Assembly (NCBI RefSeq): GCF_019279795.1
Contig: NC_056748.1
Location: 612,569,416 to 612,633,415, forward strand
Length of the DNA stretch: 64,000 nt
Source of the DNA: Protopterus annectens
Taxonomy: Eukaryota; Chordata; Ceratodontiformes; Protopteridae
Direction: 5' to 3'
Shown here: positions 22,191 through 33,159 of the stretch, one piece after another
Position numbering within the stretch: position 1 is the first letter of the stretch
Layout of the letters: each line of letters starts with the position of its first letter
Program-made: the position numbers and the translations under genes
The notes under the pieces: generated by a model
Database searches by the model: none
Told to the model about the DNA's origin: nothing
Seen by the model: the letters and a program-made list of their open reading frames with translations, nothing else

Positions 22191-23960
22191 GTCTCCAGAC
22201 ATGTTTTCATCTGGGAATAACCATAAATTATAAAAAATATACAAATTTATTTACTTATTTAATTTATTATATATATATTTATTGTTAAAATGTAATTTTA
22301 AAATGTTGAAATATTGAATATTTATATATACTAAAATTTTCTTAATTTTTTTAATATTCAAATACTTTAAATATTTACAATACAAATAATCACCACATGA
22401 CAAATGTTTTTTCATGAAAGGGTTTGAAAAAAGACAAACGTATATCGTATACAACGCTATACATGAAGTAGATATATATTTAAGTGAACCTCAGACGATT
22501 TTAAATGTATTTAAACATATGCATGATTTATTGTATTCAAGTGCTTCTTTTCCGTTTGCAGTTTGTTGTGTGGCTTTAAAAGTCTTTTATAGAAAATGAT
22601 CAGTTTTAATTGAATTATCAGCTAATTGTTTAACTAATTAAACACACCTATTAAGCTATGCCTCCCTATAAATATGCTGACTGTTTTTAGTTGTACATTG
22701 TCTGAAGAAGCGTATCATAGCATACGCGAAAGCGCTCACCGTTTGTCTTTTCTTTTCGAATTAATTACTTTATGTAACGTGGAGAGTCAGAAGTTTTTGT
22801 TACTTATTAATAACCATAAATTATGAAAAGTCTGACCTGGAACTAACTCAAAACTTCGAATTTGAAGGAGCACTGTTCAACAGAAGGTCAATGATAGCCT
22901 TACTGCCACTGTCAGGGGTTAGAACTACAAGATCACAAGTCAGAAAAATAATCTGCAGTACTAAGATTTCAGCCCACTTAGTCCTTCAGGCTCTAGGATC
23001 ACGGTCAGCAATAGCACTAGTACCTTTAGCCAGATTTTACATGAGGATTCTACAGTGGATGCTGTCAACACAATGGTCAATTTTTTACCAACCCATGTCA
23101 ACTGCAGTACTAATCACCCACACACACGAGGGATCTCCAGTGATGGATTCAATTAATCCAGGCACTGCAAAGCCATCTGTTCATTCCTCCTCAGCCCAAG
23201 ATCATAGTGACCACTGATGCTTCCCAGGTGGGGTGGGGCATTTTCTGGGGAAAACAGTCCAAGGCACTTGGTCTTCTGAAGAGGCCAACTGCATGTCAGT
23301 GTCCTAGAGATGAAAGGTGCTTTTTCTATTGCAGGCCATTCAAGATGCTTTCCCTTCAGGGATGATTGAAATTCAAATGGACAATATGTCAGTAGTTTGG
23401 TACATCAACAAGTAAGAAGGGACCAGGTCATATCCTTTGTGCTGAAGCGCTCTTTGTGTGGCAATGGGCGATCTCATCCATCTGCTTTCTCATAGCAGCA
23501 CACATTCCAGGGAAGTTCAGTGTGATGAGACAAGCTGAGTAGGTGCATTCTTCTACCTTATGAGTGGTCCCTCAGAAGTGTAATGGAAATGATTTCCATC
23601 AGTGGGGCCAGCCTTGCTGCGATCTTTTGCTTCTCCCCAAAACAGCAAATGCAATAGTTACTTTGCCCTAATCTCTTTGCAGGGGGAATCACCAAGATAT
23701 GCTCTTTGTCATGGTTGGCCACCCAGTCTACTTTACTCTTATCCACCAATTCTGCTAATTCTAAAATTCCTACAGAAAGCTGTCATGTTAGAGCAAAGTC
23801 ATCCTCATTGAGCCTTACTGTCATCAACAGATTTGATTCCCTTTTCTTTGGCCTCACTTACTCCACTAATCTTGGATTTCTGGATCTGACTCCAGACCTC
23901 CTGTCTCACCCGACAGGCATGTTTCATCCAGACATATCGAACCTCAGGTTGATGGCCTGA
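22191..23960 (+). pseudogene. pol: DIRS family-B pol, RT end to post-RNase H (B2)
   Basis: With the 577-bp insert removed, the frame reads HLGITINYEKSDLELTQ, matching HLGITVNQSKSQPSPSQ in B3. RT connection follows (AHLVLQALGSRSAIALVPL, FYMRILQWML). RNase H begins PKIIVTTDASQVGWG near 23205. The later TDN box is damaged to MDNMSVVWY near 23380. The post-RNase H region is fragmentary. Many stops and shifts; no activity is possible. Confidence 0.72.
22232..22808. mobile_element. 577-bp insert with 16-bp target duplication, Penelope-like end
   Basis: Flanked by direct repeats AATAACCATAAATTAT at 22216-22231 and 22809-22824, which lie in the B2 RT frame, so this is a true insertion. The interior is AT-rich. 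Near its right end is CTGAAGA (22702-22708), a hairpin with GCGTAT pairing ATACGC, then GAAA (22728-22731). Such CTGAAGA-stem-GAAA units are common at the ends of Penelope-like elements and resemble a hammerhead ribozyme core. The family assignment is an inference; no protein domain is seen. Confidence 0.5.
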
Positions 23961-23974
23961 TTTCTCCAATTCTG

Positions 23975-24070
23975 TTAATAGCCAGACAACCTATGCGGTC
24001 TTCACCTGTCCAACATATACTTGTATCTTCCCATAAACCCTCTGCACTAAAGCTCTACTCCAGTAAATGA
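23975..24070 (+). pseudogene. DIRS family-B tyrosine recombinase, N-terminal piece (B2)
   Basis: SSHKPSALKLYSSKW corresponds to SHRQSTRKLYHSKWKRF of B3 and ASTRKLYNSKWRRF of B1. It breaks off where B3 begins. Downstream pieces lie at 30441-31053 and 42123-42542. Confidence 0.65.
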
Positions 24071-24667
24071 CATCATATCCAACCTTTTCCAATCTTCATT
24101 TATCATTGACCTTTGGGACTCTGCTTTGACCTCGGAACTGGCTTGGCTGTTACACAACTCGCACAAGCCAAAAACACTAGAGCCAAGTCTCTACCTACAG
24201 TATTCCTTCTACAGATTTCCTCTGATCTCGTTTGCCGCTCTTGTTGCAAGATGCATCAGCCAGATTCTCTCGTAAGCTAAGCAAACAATTTTGCAGTTTT
24301 TCATACTTTCTCTCTGATTTTTCCACCTTACTATTAGTTGGATTTTTATATATTTTTTTAATATATATATATTTAAATATATTTATTTTTTAGTTGAAAT
24401 TCTTTCTATCCACTTGGCCTTTTTTCCTTTTTTATCTCTGTCCCCTACACTTCGGTGTTTTCTACTATTGCGGGTAGTTCTTTCCTTCCTCAGCTAGTTT
24501 CTATGTCAATTTTTTTCGTGTGTGCGCTGTTTTTTACTTTGCGGTATTCTTTCTCTCTCCCTACCTTTTTCTTTTGTGTAGTTTAGGCCTACCATTGTTA
24601 GTAGCATTCCTTTTCTGTGTGTGTGTGACTGCTGTCTGTTGACTCTGTTTTTTGTGACATAGTCAAC
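24071..24667 (+). repeat. B3 left ITR and leader
   Basis: The arm at about 24090-24248 includes TTGACCTTTGGGACTCTG, complementary to the right end near 30375. An AT-rich, pyrimidine-rich leader without a convincing ORF follows to the first gag ATG at 24668. A TATATTTTTTT-type run near 24350 is the only TATA candidate. Confidence 0.6.
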
Positions 24668-27100
24668 ATGGTGGATAAATCTAAAGGGACCACTTGTTTA
24701 AACAATGCCGGGGTCTTGGAAGGAAGATGCCTAACTCTGGACATGTTTGTGTGTACTGCTTGGGTCCAGCACATCTTCAGCAAGATTTAACAATTTGTCA
24801 AGCATTCAGTAGAAGGGAAAAAAACTAATTCCAAAAATTCTAATTAAGTCCTCTTTTAAGCAGGCTCTGTCCAAGTTCCATACATCCTCACCTTCGTCTT
24901 CCTCATATTCCTCTAAATCTGAACTTGGGCATAAGAAGAGTCATTCGATGCCAGTGTCCCCTTCAGCTCTGGTAGCCAAAAAGCATGAACCTTTGGCTCC
25001 CACTGCTCCAGGGAAATTGAAGACACATCAAACAAATTATGGAATAGACTTCTTGGCACTTTCTGCCATAGCTACTTCAGCACCCCAGATCTCGGTGCCA
25101 GTCACCTCGGTACCGACATCTTCATCTTTTCCATCGGTACCAGCTCCACCTGTAACCCCTCCAGAAATTTTGGAATCAATACCACCCTCTGTGCCGGAAG
25201 CAAAAATAATTAATGTACCCAGGACAAGTTGTTCGCCTTCTGTTGACCCCTTTCTGAGACGGCTCCCAAGTCCATTCTTAAATAGACCAGAATCTCCCTC
25301 AGGTTTCTCTGCTCATTCCTCCAGGAGTCTGACTGAAGTCAACGTCATGAGGTTGGTGGATCAGCTCCTAATGGCTAGGGGTCTTTTTGTCTCTTCCCAG
25401 ACCCTGCTCCCTTCTGGAGATGGGACTTTCTCTACCAGGACTCCACCAAATCTTCCTCCTCTAACCTCCTCTGATGGCTTAGAGCTTGCGCCTCCGATTC
25501 CTCCGGTTCCAACTGTGCTGGTGCCGACAGCCTTTAGCCCTTCGGTTCCAGGATCCGCCTTCACATTCCTTGGGTCCATCAGAACCAGTGGACTCCCGGG
25601 GCCATGGCTCCACTGCTGGGTCCGAGAGTCCCAGATTGGTTCTAGTTTTTAATTTGGGGTCTTCCTTGACTCTTGGAGCTTTGGCTTATGTGGGCTCTTT
25701 CTCAGCTCCTGCTTCCAGGGGTAGGTTTCTCGAAGCAGGGTGTGACCATGGTTCTGAGGTTGTCCTCCTCATTTCCAAGCTCCCATCCCTCTTCAAAGGG
25801 ACCTGCCTTCCAGGTAATCGAGAAGGCATTGGCCTCTGCTTGCCCCTTCTATATCTGAGTTTTATCCCAGGACTCCCTCTTGCCCAGATCTGCAACAAAC
25901 GTCCGTGCCCAGGCAGCGAGCACCAAAGCTGCAGGAGACCCCTGTGCAGGGCTCCTCTTCTTTAGAGTCCTTAAAGATTCCCACTAAGGAACCACCCTGG
26001 AAAAATATGTCCAAGAGGAAACGCTTAGATTCATCTGAGGAATCTGTCACAGAAGACATGGACTGTGATGATGGGGAGTGTTCCCCTGGGTCACCTCCAG
26101 AAGAGGTCTCCTTTGGAGACATTTTAGAAATTTTGAAACAGAGGGGTAACTAGAAGCCCGCAGACCCTACCTCTGAGTAGTCATTGTACTTTGCAGGCTT
26201 TTGGCGCTCGCCCATCTATTTCTTGGGTGACCCCTCCCGCTAACTATCTTATTAAATTGATCGCGCAGTGAGCTTGGATGGCCCCTGACTCCATAGAGCA
26301 AATTCCCAGGAGACTGGACACAATTATCTTAGCTCCAGAAGACCACCAGCATTGGTCTAATGGGTTAGCGGTAGGTGCCATGGTGGTTGTGTTGACCACC
26401 AAAAAGGAGCTGGTGGAAGAGAGTTTCATTGTTTGCCCTAGACTCTCGATTAGGGGGACAATGTGCAGATTCAGAAAGCAGATGTATGAGTGATCAACCT
26501 TCACTTTAAGGTCCTTGAATTTTATGGCACACACTGCTAGGCTCTAGAGGGATCTGGTCAAGGAGTTATCGGATACCCTTGCAAGAGCTGTCTGAGGAGG
26601 TCCAAGATAAAGTGGCCTCCCAGCTGGCTACACTGGAGTCTGTTTTCAACTCGTCCATGAGACTCATTGTGCATACAGCTGAAGGGACGACTAGGGCAGT
26701 GGGTTCTTGGCGTTGCCATAACCTAACAACATACCTGGATGTGCTTGTGAGTTTGTGAAGCCATTTGTCTTCTTTCATCAATGCTCCTTTTGACGGATCT
26801 TCCTTATTTGGCCCCAAAGTCAAAGAAACATTAGCCAGGTGCGAAAAAGATGGAAAGACCCTTTCTGCAGTGGGCACACATTTTTCTGCTCCTCAATGTT
26901 CCTATTCTAGGAACCAGAGGAGTGGGAAGATGTGGTTCAAGAAATCCCAAGGGCCTTTTCAGGGCACACATGGCAGTGGCTCCCCTTGAGGCAGAGGGAG
27001 GAGCACCAGTGGAAGACAGCAACCACACAGAGGTGGACTGCAAATTTAAGGTTCCAGAGATTCTTTCTCTGGGAAACCCTGCCAGCACTCCTGAAAGGGG
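24668..27100 (+). pseudogene. gag: DIRS family-B gag (B3)
   Basis: It starts MVDKSKGTT at 24668; stops and shifts follow at once. The longest piece is 24948-25652, Ser/Pro/Thr-rich. Homology to family-A gag is clearest at 26070-26150, where an Asp/Glu/Ser stretch precedes SPPEEVSFGDILEIL, matching SPPEDYSFGETLHTM. Further on, FINAPFDGSSLFG resembles the LDAPLQKDVLFG block. The family-A zinc module is not recognisable at the N-terminus. The 3' limit is approximate. Confidence 0.6.
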
Positions 27101-28949
27101 GCCCAATTGCTTACCTCTGAAACAGTCTGGGGAAGATTCTCTGCACTGGAGAGCCTGATGGCAAATAACTTCAGATACTTGGGTGCAAAGGATTATTGCC
27201 AGAGGTTACCATATTCCCTTCATTCTCATTCCAAGTTCAGGATGAGGACTCCCCGATGTTCCACCCAATCAGAGGGATCATGCAGCTCTGGAAGTTTAAA
27301 AGGTGTTTGAAAGAGATTCCTCCAAGAAGTCACACCAGACCCAAGTAGGATCCAGATTTTACCCAAGGCTCTTTTTGGTGCCAAAAAAATGGGGGACTTG
27401 AGACCAATTTTAGATTTCAACCTTCTGAGCAAGTTTGTTCAGAAAGCAAAATTCTGGATGGTCCTGGTTCAGTCCATCCTATCCTTTTTAGAGGAAGATG
27501 ATTCCATGTGCTGTATAGAGCTTCAGGACTCGTATTGCCACATAAAATGGACAAATGCTCCATAAGGTTTCTCTGCATTCGGCTAGGAGCCAGTCATTTT
27601 CAGTTCAGAGTGCTGCCCTTTGGCCTCACCACAGGCCTCCAAGGTGTTCACCAAATGTTTGGCAGCTCACTTGAGACTGCACAGATTCCGGGTGTTTCCT
27701 TTTCTAGAAGACCATCTCTTTACCTCTCCCACCAGGCATCTATTACTTCAATCAATAGATTTTGTTCTGCATCAGTTTGCTCATCTGGGCATTACAGTGA
27801 ATCAATCAAAATCTCAGCCAAGTCCAAGTCAAGATCTAGAGTTCATAATAGCTCATCTAAATACCAACACTTGTACGGTTTCTCTTCCTCTTGACAGGCT
27901 ACAGAAGGTAAGTTCCCAAGTACAACCCATTCTCTCTAATGACAAGGTAACTGCACATCTAGCCTTTCAAGCTTTAGGGTCCATGGCAGCGACCATTACC
28001 TTAGTTCCACTAGTAAGATTTCACATAATGCTACTACAGTGTCTTTTAGCATCCCAGTGGTCCATCCTGACTCATCTAGTGATGCATCTAATATAAATTA
28101 CCAGTCGTTTCAAGAAAGATTTATCCTGGTGCATGGAATCCAAGGAGATCCTTTTAGGCTCCTTTTGCTCCACCACAGCCCAAGGCCGTAGTGACCATGG
28201 ACACCTTCCAGATTGGGGAGGGGAGGGGGGGGGCATTACCTGGCCAGGACAGTCCAATGCACTTGGACCCTGATAGAGGCCAATTTGCATGTCAAGTGCT
28301 CTGGAATTGAGGGCAGTGCTGTTGGCGTTGCAGGCTTTCCAAAATGCCCTTCCCCACAAACAATTGTGATTCAGTCAGACAATATGTCAGTAGTCTGGTA
28401 CATCATCAAGCGAAGCGGAACCAGATCTCACCCCCCCCCCCCATGTCGAGAAGCTCTCAAAGTGTGGCAGTGGGCAAATTTTTCCAACCATTTTCTGATA
28501 GCGGCGCACATTCCAAGGAGCTCAAATGTGATAGTGGACAAGTTGAGGAGGTCCACTCTCCTGCCTCACAAGTGGTCTCAATCCCAAAGTGGCGGAGAGA
28601 TCTTCTGTTGTTGGGGCCAGTCTTGCTGTGACCTCATTGCATCTCCCCTGAATAACAGCAGTAGCTAATTCACCCTAATTCCCCCACAGGGTGGTCTCAG
28701 AGAGATGCCGTCCTTCACTATTAGCCCTTCGGTCTACTTTATGCCTTTTCCCCCCTTTCCAGTGATTCTTCTCTTCTTAAAGAAAGCCAGCAGGTTGAGA
28801 AGTAAGGTGATCCTCATTGCACCCCTTTTGGGCTCAAATAGCCTGGTTCCCCTTTCTGTGGCCTCGTCTAATTGATTGTCCATGGATTCTGTACCCAGTT
28901 CCAGATCTTCTGTCTCATCCACAGGTACTGGTGCACCCCAATCTTCAGA
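27101..28949 (+). pseudogene. pol: DIRS family-B pol (B3)
   Basis: RT begins around LFGAKKMGDLRPILDF (near 27370). The motif A region reads IELQDSYCHI, motif B is partly lost (ASPQASKVFTK), and motif C reads FPFLEDHL, with Glu replacing the first catalytic Asp near 27700. HLGITVNQSK and LAFQALGSMAA follow. The RNase H first box is eroded (VVTMDTFQIG for VVTTDAS), then QSDNMSVVWYI near 28370. The post-RNase H part is fragmentary, with LIAPL near 28812. Multiple stops. Confidence 0.7.
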
Positions 28950-29996
28950 ACCTGAAGCTTAGTTTGGCTCTTTCAATTCCATTAGTCGCCAAGCAGAACA
29001 ATTTATCTTCTCCATTCCAAAAAATTTTACTGGCATCCCACAGACAGTCCACTAGGAAACTTTACCACAGCAAGTGGAAAAGATTTTCTATTTGGGTGCA
29101 ACATAATGGTCTTCACCCTTTTTAAACATCACTTGAAAAGGTTCTGGAGTTTAGCTACGCTCTTCGAACAAGGAGCCTCCGCTTTTACTATTAAAGACCA
29201 ACAGTTTCCACAATGGCTTTGAAGACCATTTGCTAATTTCCCATAGATTGTGTAAAGTTCTTGAAATGCACTTTGTGGTTGAAACCGCCGTTTAAAGATC
29301 CTCTACCTCCTTGGATCTGACTGTGGTTCTGCAGTCTTTGGTCTTTTCCCTCTTTGAACCAGCGGCTACCTGTCACTTAAAGTTTCTTTCATGCAAGACT
29401 TTTTCTGATGGTCATTACCTCTGCCAGAAGAATTTCTGAAATGCAAGCACGATCTTCAAAACCCCTATATTTGATTTTTTCATAAGGATTGGGTTTCACT
29501 ATGAACCAACCCATTTTTTCTTCCTAAGTTGGTCTCTGAAACTAATATTATACCATTGACTTGTACGTTTTCTTTCCAAATATTTCCAGCAAAGGTGAAT
29601 ATTGCTCACATTTACTGGATGTTCACAGACAATTGCATTTCTACCTCAGCAGAACTTAAGAATTTAGAAAATTGGACCAGTTAATTGTCCGTTTGTCCAT
29701 CTCTGGGGAAATCTGTTTCAAAAGTTACCTTGTCAAGATGTTTAAGACAGACTATATTACTTTCATATACAAAAAAAAAAAAAAAAGACACTCCGGTTAC
29801 CAGCACCAGTGAGAGCGCATTCCACTAGGGGGATAGCCACATCTGCTGTTTCCATTCAAAGGCTTCCATGGATGAAATATGCGCAGCAGCAACCTGGGCT
29901 ACTTTGCATTCCTTTCTCACTTATTGCAGATTGGATCTGGTCTCCAGGGGAAGGGCATCCTTTGGCTCTATGGTTCTCCGGAATATCCTTCCATAA
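28950..29996 (+). pseudogene. DIRS family-B tyrosine recombinase (B3)
   Basis: HRQSTRKLYHSKWKRFSIW near 29040 opens the core-binding domain; LKPPFKDPLPPW, ITSARRISEMQA and LLDVHRQLHFYL follow. The H-x-x-R region is frame-disrupted but readable as AHSTRGIATSA near 29817. An A-run of about 17 near 29770 may reflect a small insertion or slippage. It ends SPEYPSIRPPKT in one frame, or at the family stop TAA 29994-29996. Confidence 0.7.
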
Positions 29997-30440
29997 GGCC
30001 ACCCAAGACCTAAAGTAGCTGGGGACTCTGTCCCAAAGGTAAAGGATAAATGAAGATTGATAACATTCGATAAAGATTTTATGTAGTTACAATAACGTTC
30101 CATTTGTGTTGTCAAGCTTCCATTTATCATTGACACCCCACCTCCTTCAGCCTCCTTGAAGGATTGGATGCTTGTCCTGGTAACTTTCAGGTTTGACCTT
30201 GGACATAGCTTCTTCTTTTCCATGTACATATTTTTCTGCCTTCCTGTGTAGCTGCAAACTTGATCTGAGGTAATCTGGATAGGGGTATTGTGGGTAGAGA
30301 CTTAGCTCGAGAGTTTTTGGCTTGCGCGAGCTGTGTAACTGCTGAGTGGGTTCTGAGGATCAGAACAGAGTCCCAAAGGTCAATGATGATTGAAGACTGA
30401 CAACATGGATGGCACGTTATGGTAAGTACATAACTTCCTT
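29997..30440. repeat. B3 3' noncoding region, ICR and right ITR
   Basis: AGCTGGGGACTCTGTCCC landmark at about 30016, ICR to about 30130, spacer, then the right ITR arm to about 30398 and a tail ending ACATAACTTCC. The same landmark occurs in B1 (5183) and B2 (42560). Confidence 0.7.
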
Positions 30441-31053
30441 TTTACTGGGTTCATCAAAATAATGATTCTTTTTCAGCTCCCAGAGCTAGTTCCTCAGCAG
30501 TTAAGGTTCAGATAGTAGCAATATCAAATTTTCACGTTGGATTTGAGGATTCCTCCGTCACTTTTGTACTTCTTTCAGCTTTTCCCTGTTAGGGGTCAAC
30601 ACAAAGGATCACCTGTCCGCTCATGATTGGCAGTGGAGTTTTACAGTGTCGAGTTGCCAGCCTGGCACCCAACCTTCCACAGTAGGTGCACGCACTCATG
30701 CACTCAAATCTAGGGCCACTTTAGAGATGTCCAATCCACCTACAGCATGTCTTTGGGATGTGGGAGGAAACAGGAGCACCCAGAAGAAACCCACGCGACC
30801 ACAGGGAGGACATGCAGACTCCACACCGAGGGCACCTCAGCCAAGGATCGAACCAGAGAATTTCTTGCTGTGAGGTGGCAACGCCTAACCACTGCACTAC
30901 CGCGGCTGCCCTCCTCTGTCACTTCTCATAAGCTCCGCAAATCCTTTTTGTGAGGCACTCTTCTTATCAGACCTCCTTTTAAAGACCCAACTCCCCCATG
31001 GAACTCAAGTCTGGTACTGCAAGCTCTTACTCATTGTCCCTATGAACCAGCAG
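30441..31053 (+). pseudogene. DIRS B2 segment 2: tyrosine recombinase, middle part
   Basis: Resumes at YWVHQNNDSFSAP, then SSSAVKVQIVAISNF, matching the STIKVQLAAISSF block of B1. A SINE splits the gene at 30564-30912. After it come SHKLRKSFL, LIRPPFKDPTPPW and LVLQALTHCPYEPA. A6 cuts it at 31053/31054 in the middle of the FEPA block. Confidence 0.75.
30564..30912 (-). mobile_element. tRNA-headed SINE with V-SINE-like body (copy 1)
   Basis: On the minus strand: a tRNA-like head with a box-A-like GTAGTGCAGTGGTTAGG and box B GGTTCGATCC (plus-strand 30845-30854), then the strongly conserved segment GACATGCTGTAGGTGG / CCTCCCACATCCCAAAG near 30740-30775. The target duplication in the B2 YR is CCTCCGTCACTT (30552-30563) against CCTCTGTCACTT (30913-30924). 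Promoter boxes would be read by RNA polymerase III. Removing the SINE rejoins the YR frame. Confidence 0.8.
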
Positions 31054-31236
31054 ATGTTCATCAAGTTTCACTGTTGCAGTCATTACTCTTGGGTTATCCT
31101 GCTGGCAGGCTACCCGCAGTCTGCCAGAATTCCAAAGTCTAGGTCCGGCATTGGTTGTTGTCGCCTCTTCCCTGACGTCAGTGCGCCAGGGCTATAAAAG
31201 ATGCAGCCGACACCATTTTCTTCAGTCTTTCTTGCC
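31054..31236 (+). promoter_or_regulatory. A6 left ITR with promoter
   Basis: The arm at about 31067-31236 is the inverted partner of 41918-42079. TGACGTCA at 31173-31180, TATAAAA at 31193-31199, and an initiator-like CAGTC near 31223. Confidence 0.7.
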
Positions 31237-31373
31237 GCACGGTCCCCGAAGCAAAAGCAGTTCGCAAGTGCCGGTCGGCCGACTCCTGAGATTTTCAGAT
31301 CAGAATTTCAGATCCAAAGTCTTCATTAAAGCTAAGTACCCCATTGGGGAAACTTTTTTCTTGCTCCAGACCG

Positions 31374-33159
31374 ATGTCAGAAAAAGTTAACAATTGTATT
31401 TCTTGTGGGAAGCAAATACCTCATAAGGATTTTCACTCTTACTGTATTCCTTGCCTAGGCCCTGATCACAATGTTGCTAGTTGTCGGTTTTGTGCTAGAT
31501 TTAACCAATGCACTATCAAGCGTCTGTTTGAATTTGCATTTCATTACTTTGGCCGAAGATTTAACTATATAATGCTGTCGGATCAGCCAACGACCGCAGT
31601 TTACAAAAAACGCAAGGAAAAGGATATGCATGTGAGGTCCAAAACCAACGACGAAACCTCTTCTAGGCCAGTCGCCGGTTCACAGTGAGGTGCTTTTGCA
31701 GCCCCTGACGCCCGCTACCTCAGAGCTACAGGCCGCTTCCGACTCCCAAGTGGAGCCGACTGGGCCTGTGGATACTCAAGGTATTGGACACTCTGAAACC
31801 ATTCCCTCAGATGGGTCTGGAGCCGCTGAGCAGGCATCGGCTTCTGAGGGTGTCTTCAGACCTACACATCTGTATATTAAGCCATCCTCAGCTTCAAAGA
31901 CAAAGACTAAAGCAGCATTAAAGACAAAGAAACAAGTACAGCATTCTCCTACTCAGACTACCATGCCTAAAAATCAGATGCTCAAAATGGCCGAAGACCT
32001 AATTACTTTGATCAGGGGATCCCATCCCCCTCCCGATAAGAGGCCTAGGCAAGAGACAGAGTATGATTCTTCTGATCAGGTTGCTATTTTCTCTGATTCC
32101 TCTTCTGAACAAGATTATTCCATGCTTCCCTATGAGGATTCTGATGCTGAAGAATCCATTCCTTCAGCCTCTCCTCCTGAGGATTATTCTTTTGGGGAAA
32201 CCCTGCATACCATGAGGGAACATTTCCACTGGGAGAGCCAAGATTATTCTGAATCTAAGAAAAGGCACAGAGACTTTCTGCTGCTTCCTCAGCACAGACC
32301 CCTTGCTATTCCACCTGTTCTAGACATTGTAGACAATGTATTCTCAGAGTCCGGCCTGTCCCCAGACTCTCTGCCCCCTGCACCTGCTAAGCCAGACAGA
32401 TACTACAGGGTCCCGGATTCTCATAAATTCCTGTATAAAAACCCAGCTGCTGACCCAAAAACTATATCTCAAGGTCCCAAGGGGGTTAAAGCTTCCACTG
32501 CAAAAAAGCCTGTCCCCTCTGATGGGGGATTCCAGGGCTCTAGACAGATGGGGGAAAAAAGTCTACACTTCTGCTACCCTGGCTGTAAGGGCCTTAAGTT
32601 GTCAGTTTCATATGCTTAAATATCAGCAATATTTAATGTCACTGCTTAAACAGAAAATGTTGACAAATACTGAATGTTCAGAGAGCAAGGAATTGCAGGA
32701 TTTATTGCATGCAGCTGAACAAGTGGGAAAGCATACTTTGCAATGTGGTTATGATTCACTGGAGGCCTCTTGCAGGGCCGCTGTTGCAGGTTCTGTTATT
32801 AGAAGGCATGCTTGGTTAAAGGAACAAAATCTGCCTGATCATGTTAAAGCAAAATTTAGATGCACCATTACAGCATGATACTTTGTTTGGTACTAAAGCA
32901 GAAGAGGTGTTGAAAAGAATGGAGGATAAAGCAAATTCCATGCAGTCAAGGATTTCTTACAGGTACAGCCACCCAGATTTAGCAGAAACTGGCCTTCTAA
33001 AAATTGGTCCTTTCCGGTGTCAAACAGACCACAAAAAGAGGCAGATACAGGCGCCGCAGAGGTCAGCCCCAAGGCTCATACAGGCCTAAACAATGGGGTG
33101 CTCCTACCTCCAAAAGCGGAGAAGACAAATCACAACCTTACAGGAAACAGTCCCAATGA
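31374..33159 (+). pseudogene. gag: DIRS gag (A6)
   Basis: MSEKVNNCISCGKQIPHKDF start at 31374 with a complete zinc module. A frameshift near 31670 leads into a long open part (31690-32520) holding MAEDLITLIRGS, the EDSDAEESIPS acidic stretch, the DYSFGETLHTMREHF block, and the DRYYRVPDSHKFLY block. Frameshifts near 32525, 32855 and 32945 follow, and the Arg-rich tail is read only in the wrong frame. The TGA at 33157-33159 keeps the ATGA overlap with pol. Confidence 0.85.

Larger units (their letters stand above)
22191..24070 (+). mobile_element. DIRS family B copy B2, segment 1
   Basis: RT-thumb to early YR of a family-B element, aligning throughout with B3. It is interrupted by a 577-bp insert (22232-22808) and cut near 24070 by B3. 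Further segments: 30441-31053 and 42123-42962. B2 is the outermost recognisable host for everything in 1-42962. Confidence 0.75.
24071..30440 (+). mobile_element. DIRS family B copy B3, complete length (about 6.4 kb)
   Basis: Inverted ends pair: a left arm near 24090-24248 with a right arm near 30243-30398. An ICR near 30020-30130 matches both ends. Contents in order: gag, pol, YR. Both flanks are B2 YR (SSKW before; YWVHQNN after), so it inserted into the YR gene of its own family. Boundaries are uncertain by about 5 bases. Heavily decayed. Confidence 0.75.

Noticed and set aside
30646-30953. Small ORFs across the SINE
   Set aside because: They translate SINE sequence on either strand and match no protein family.
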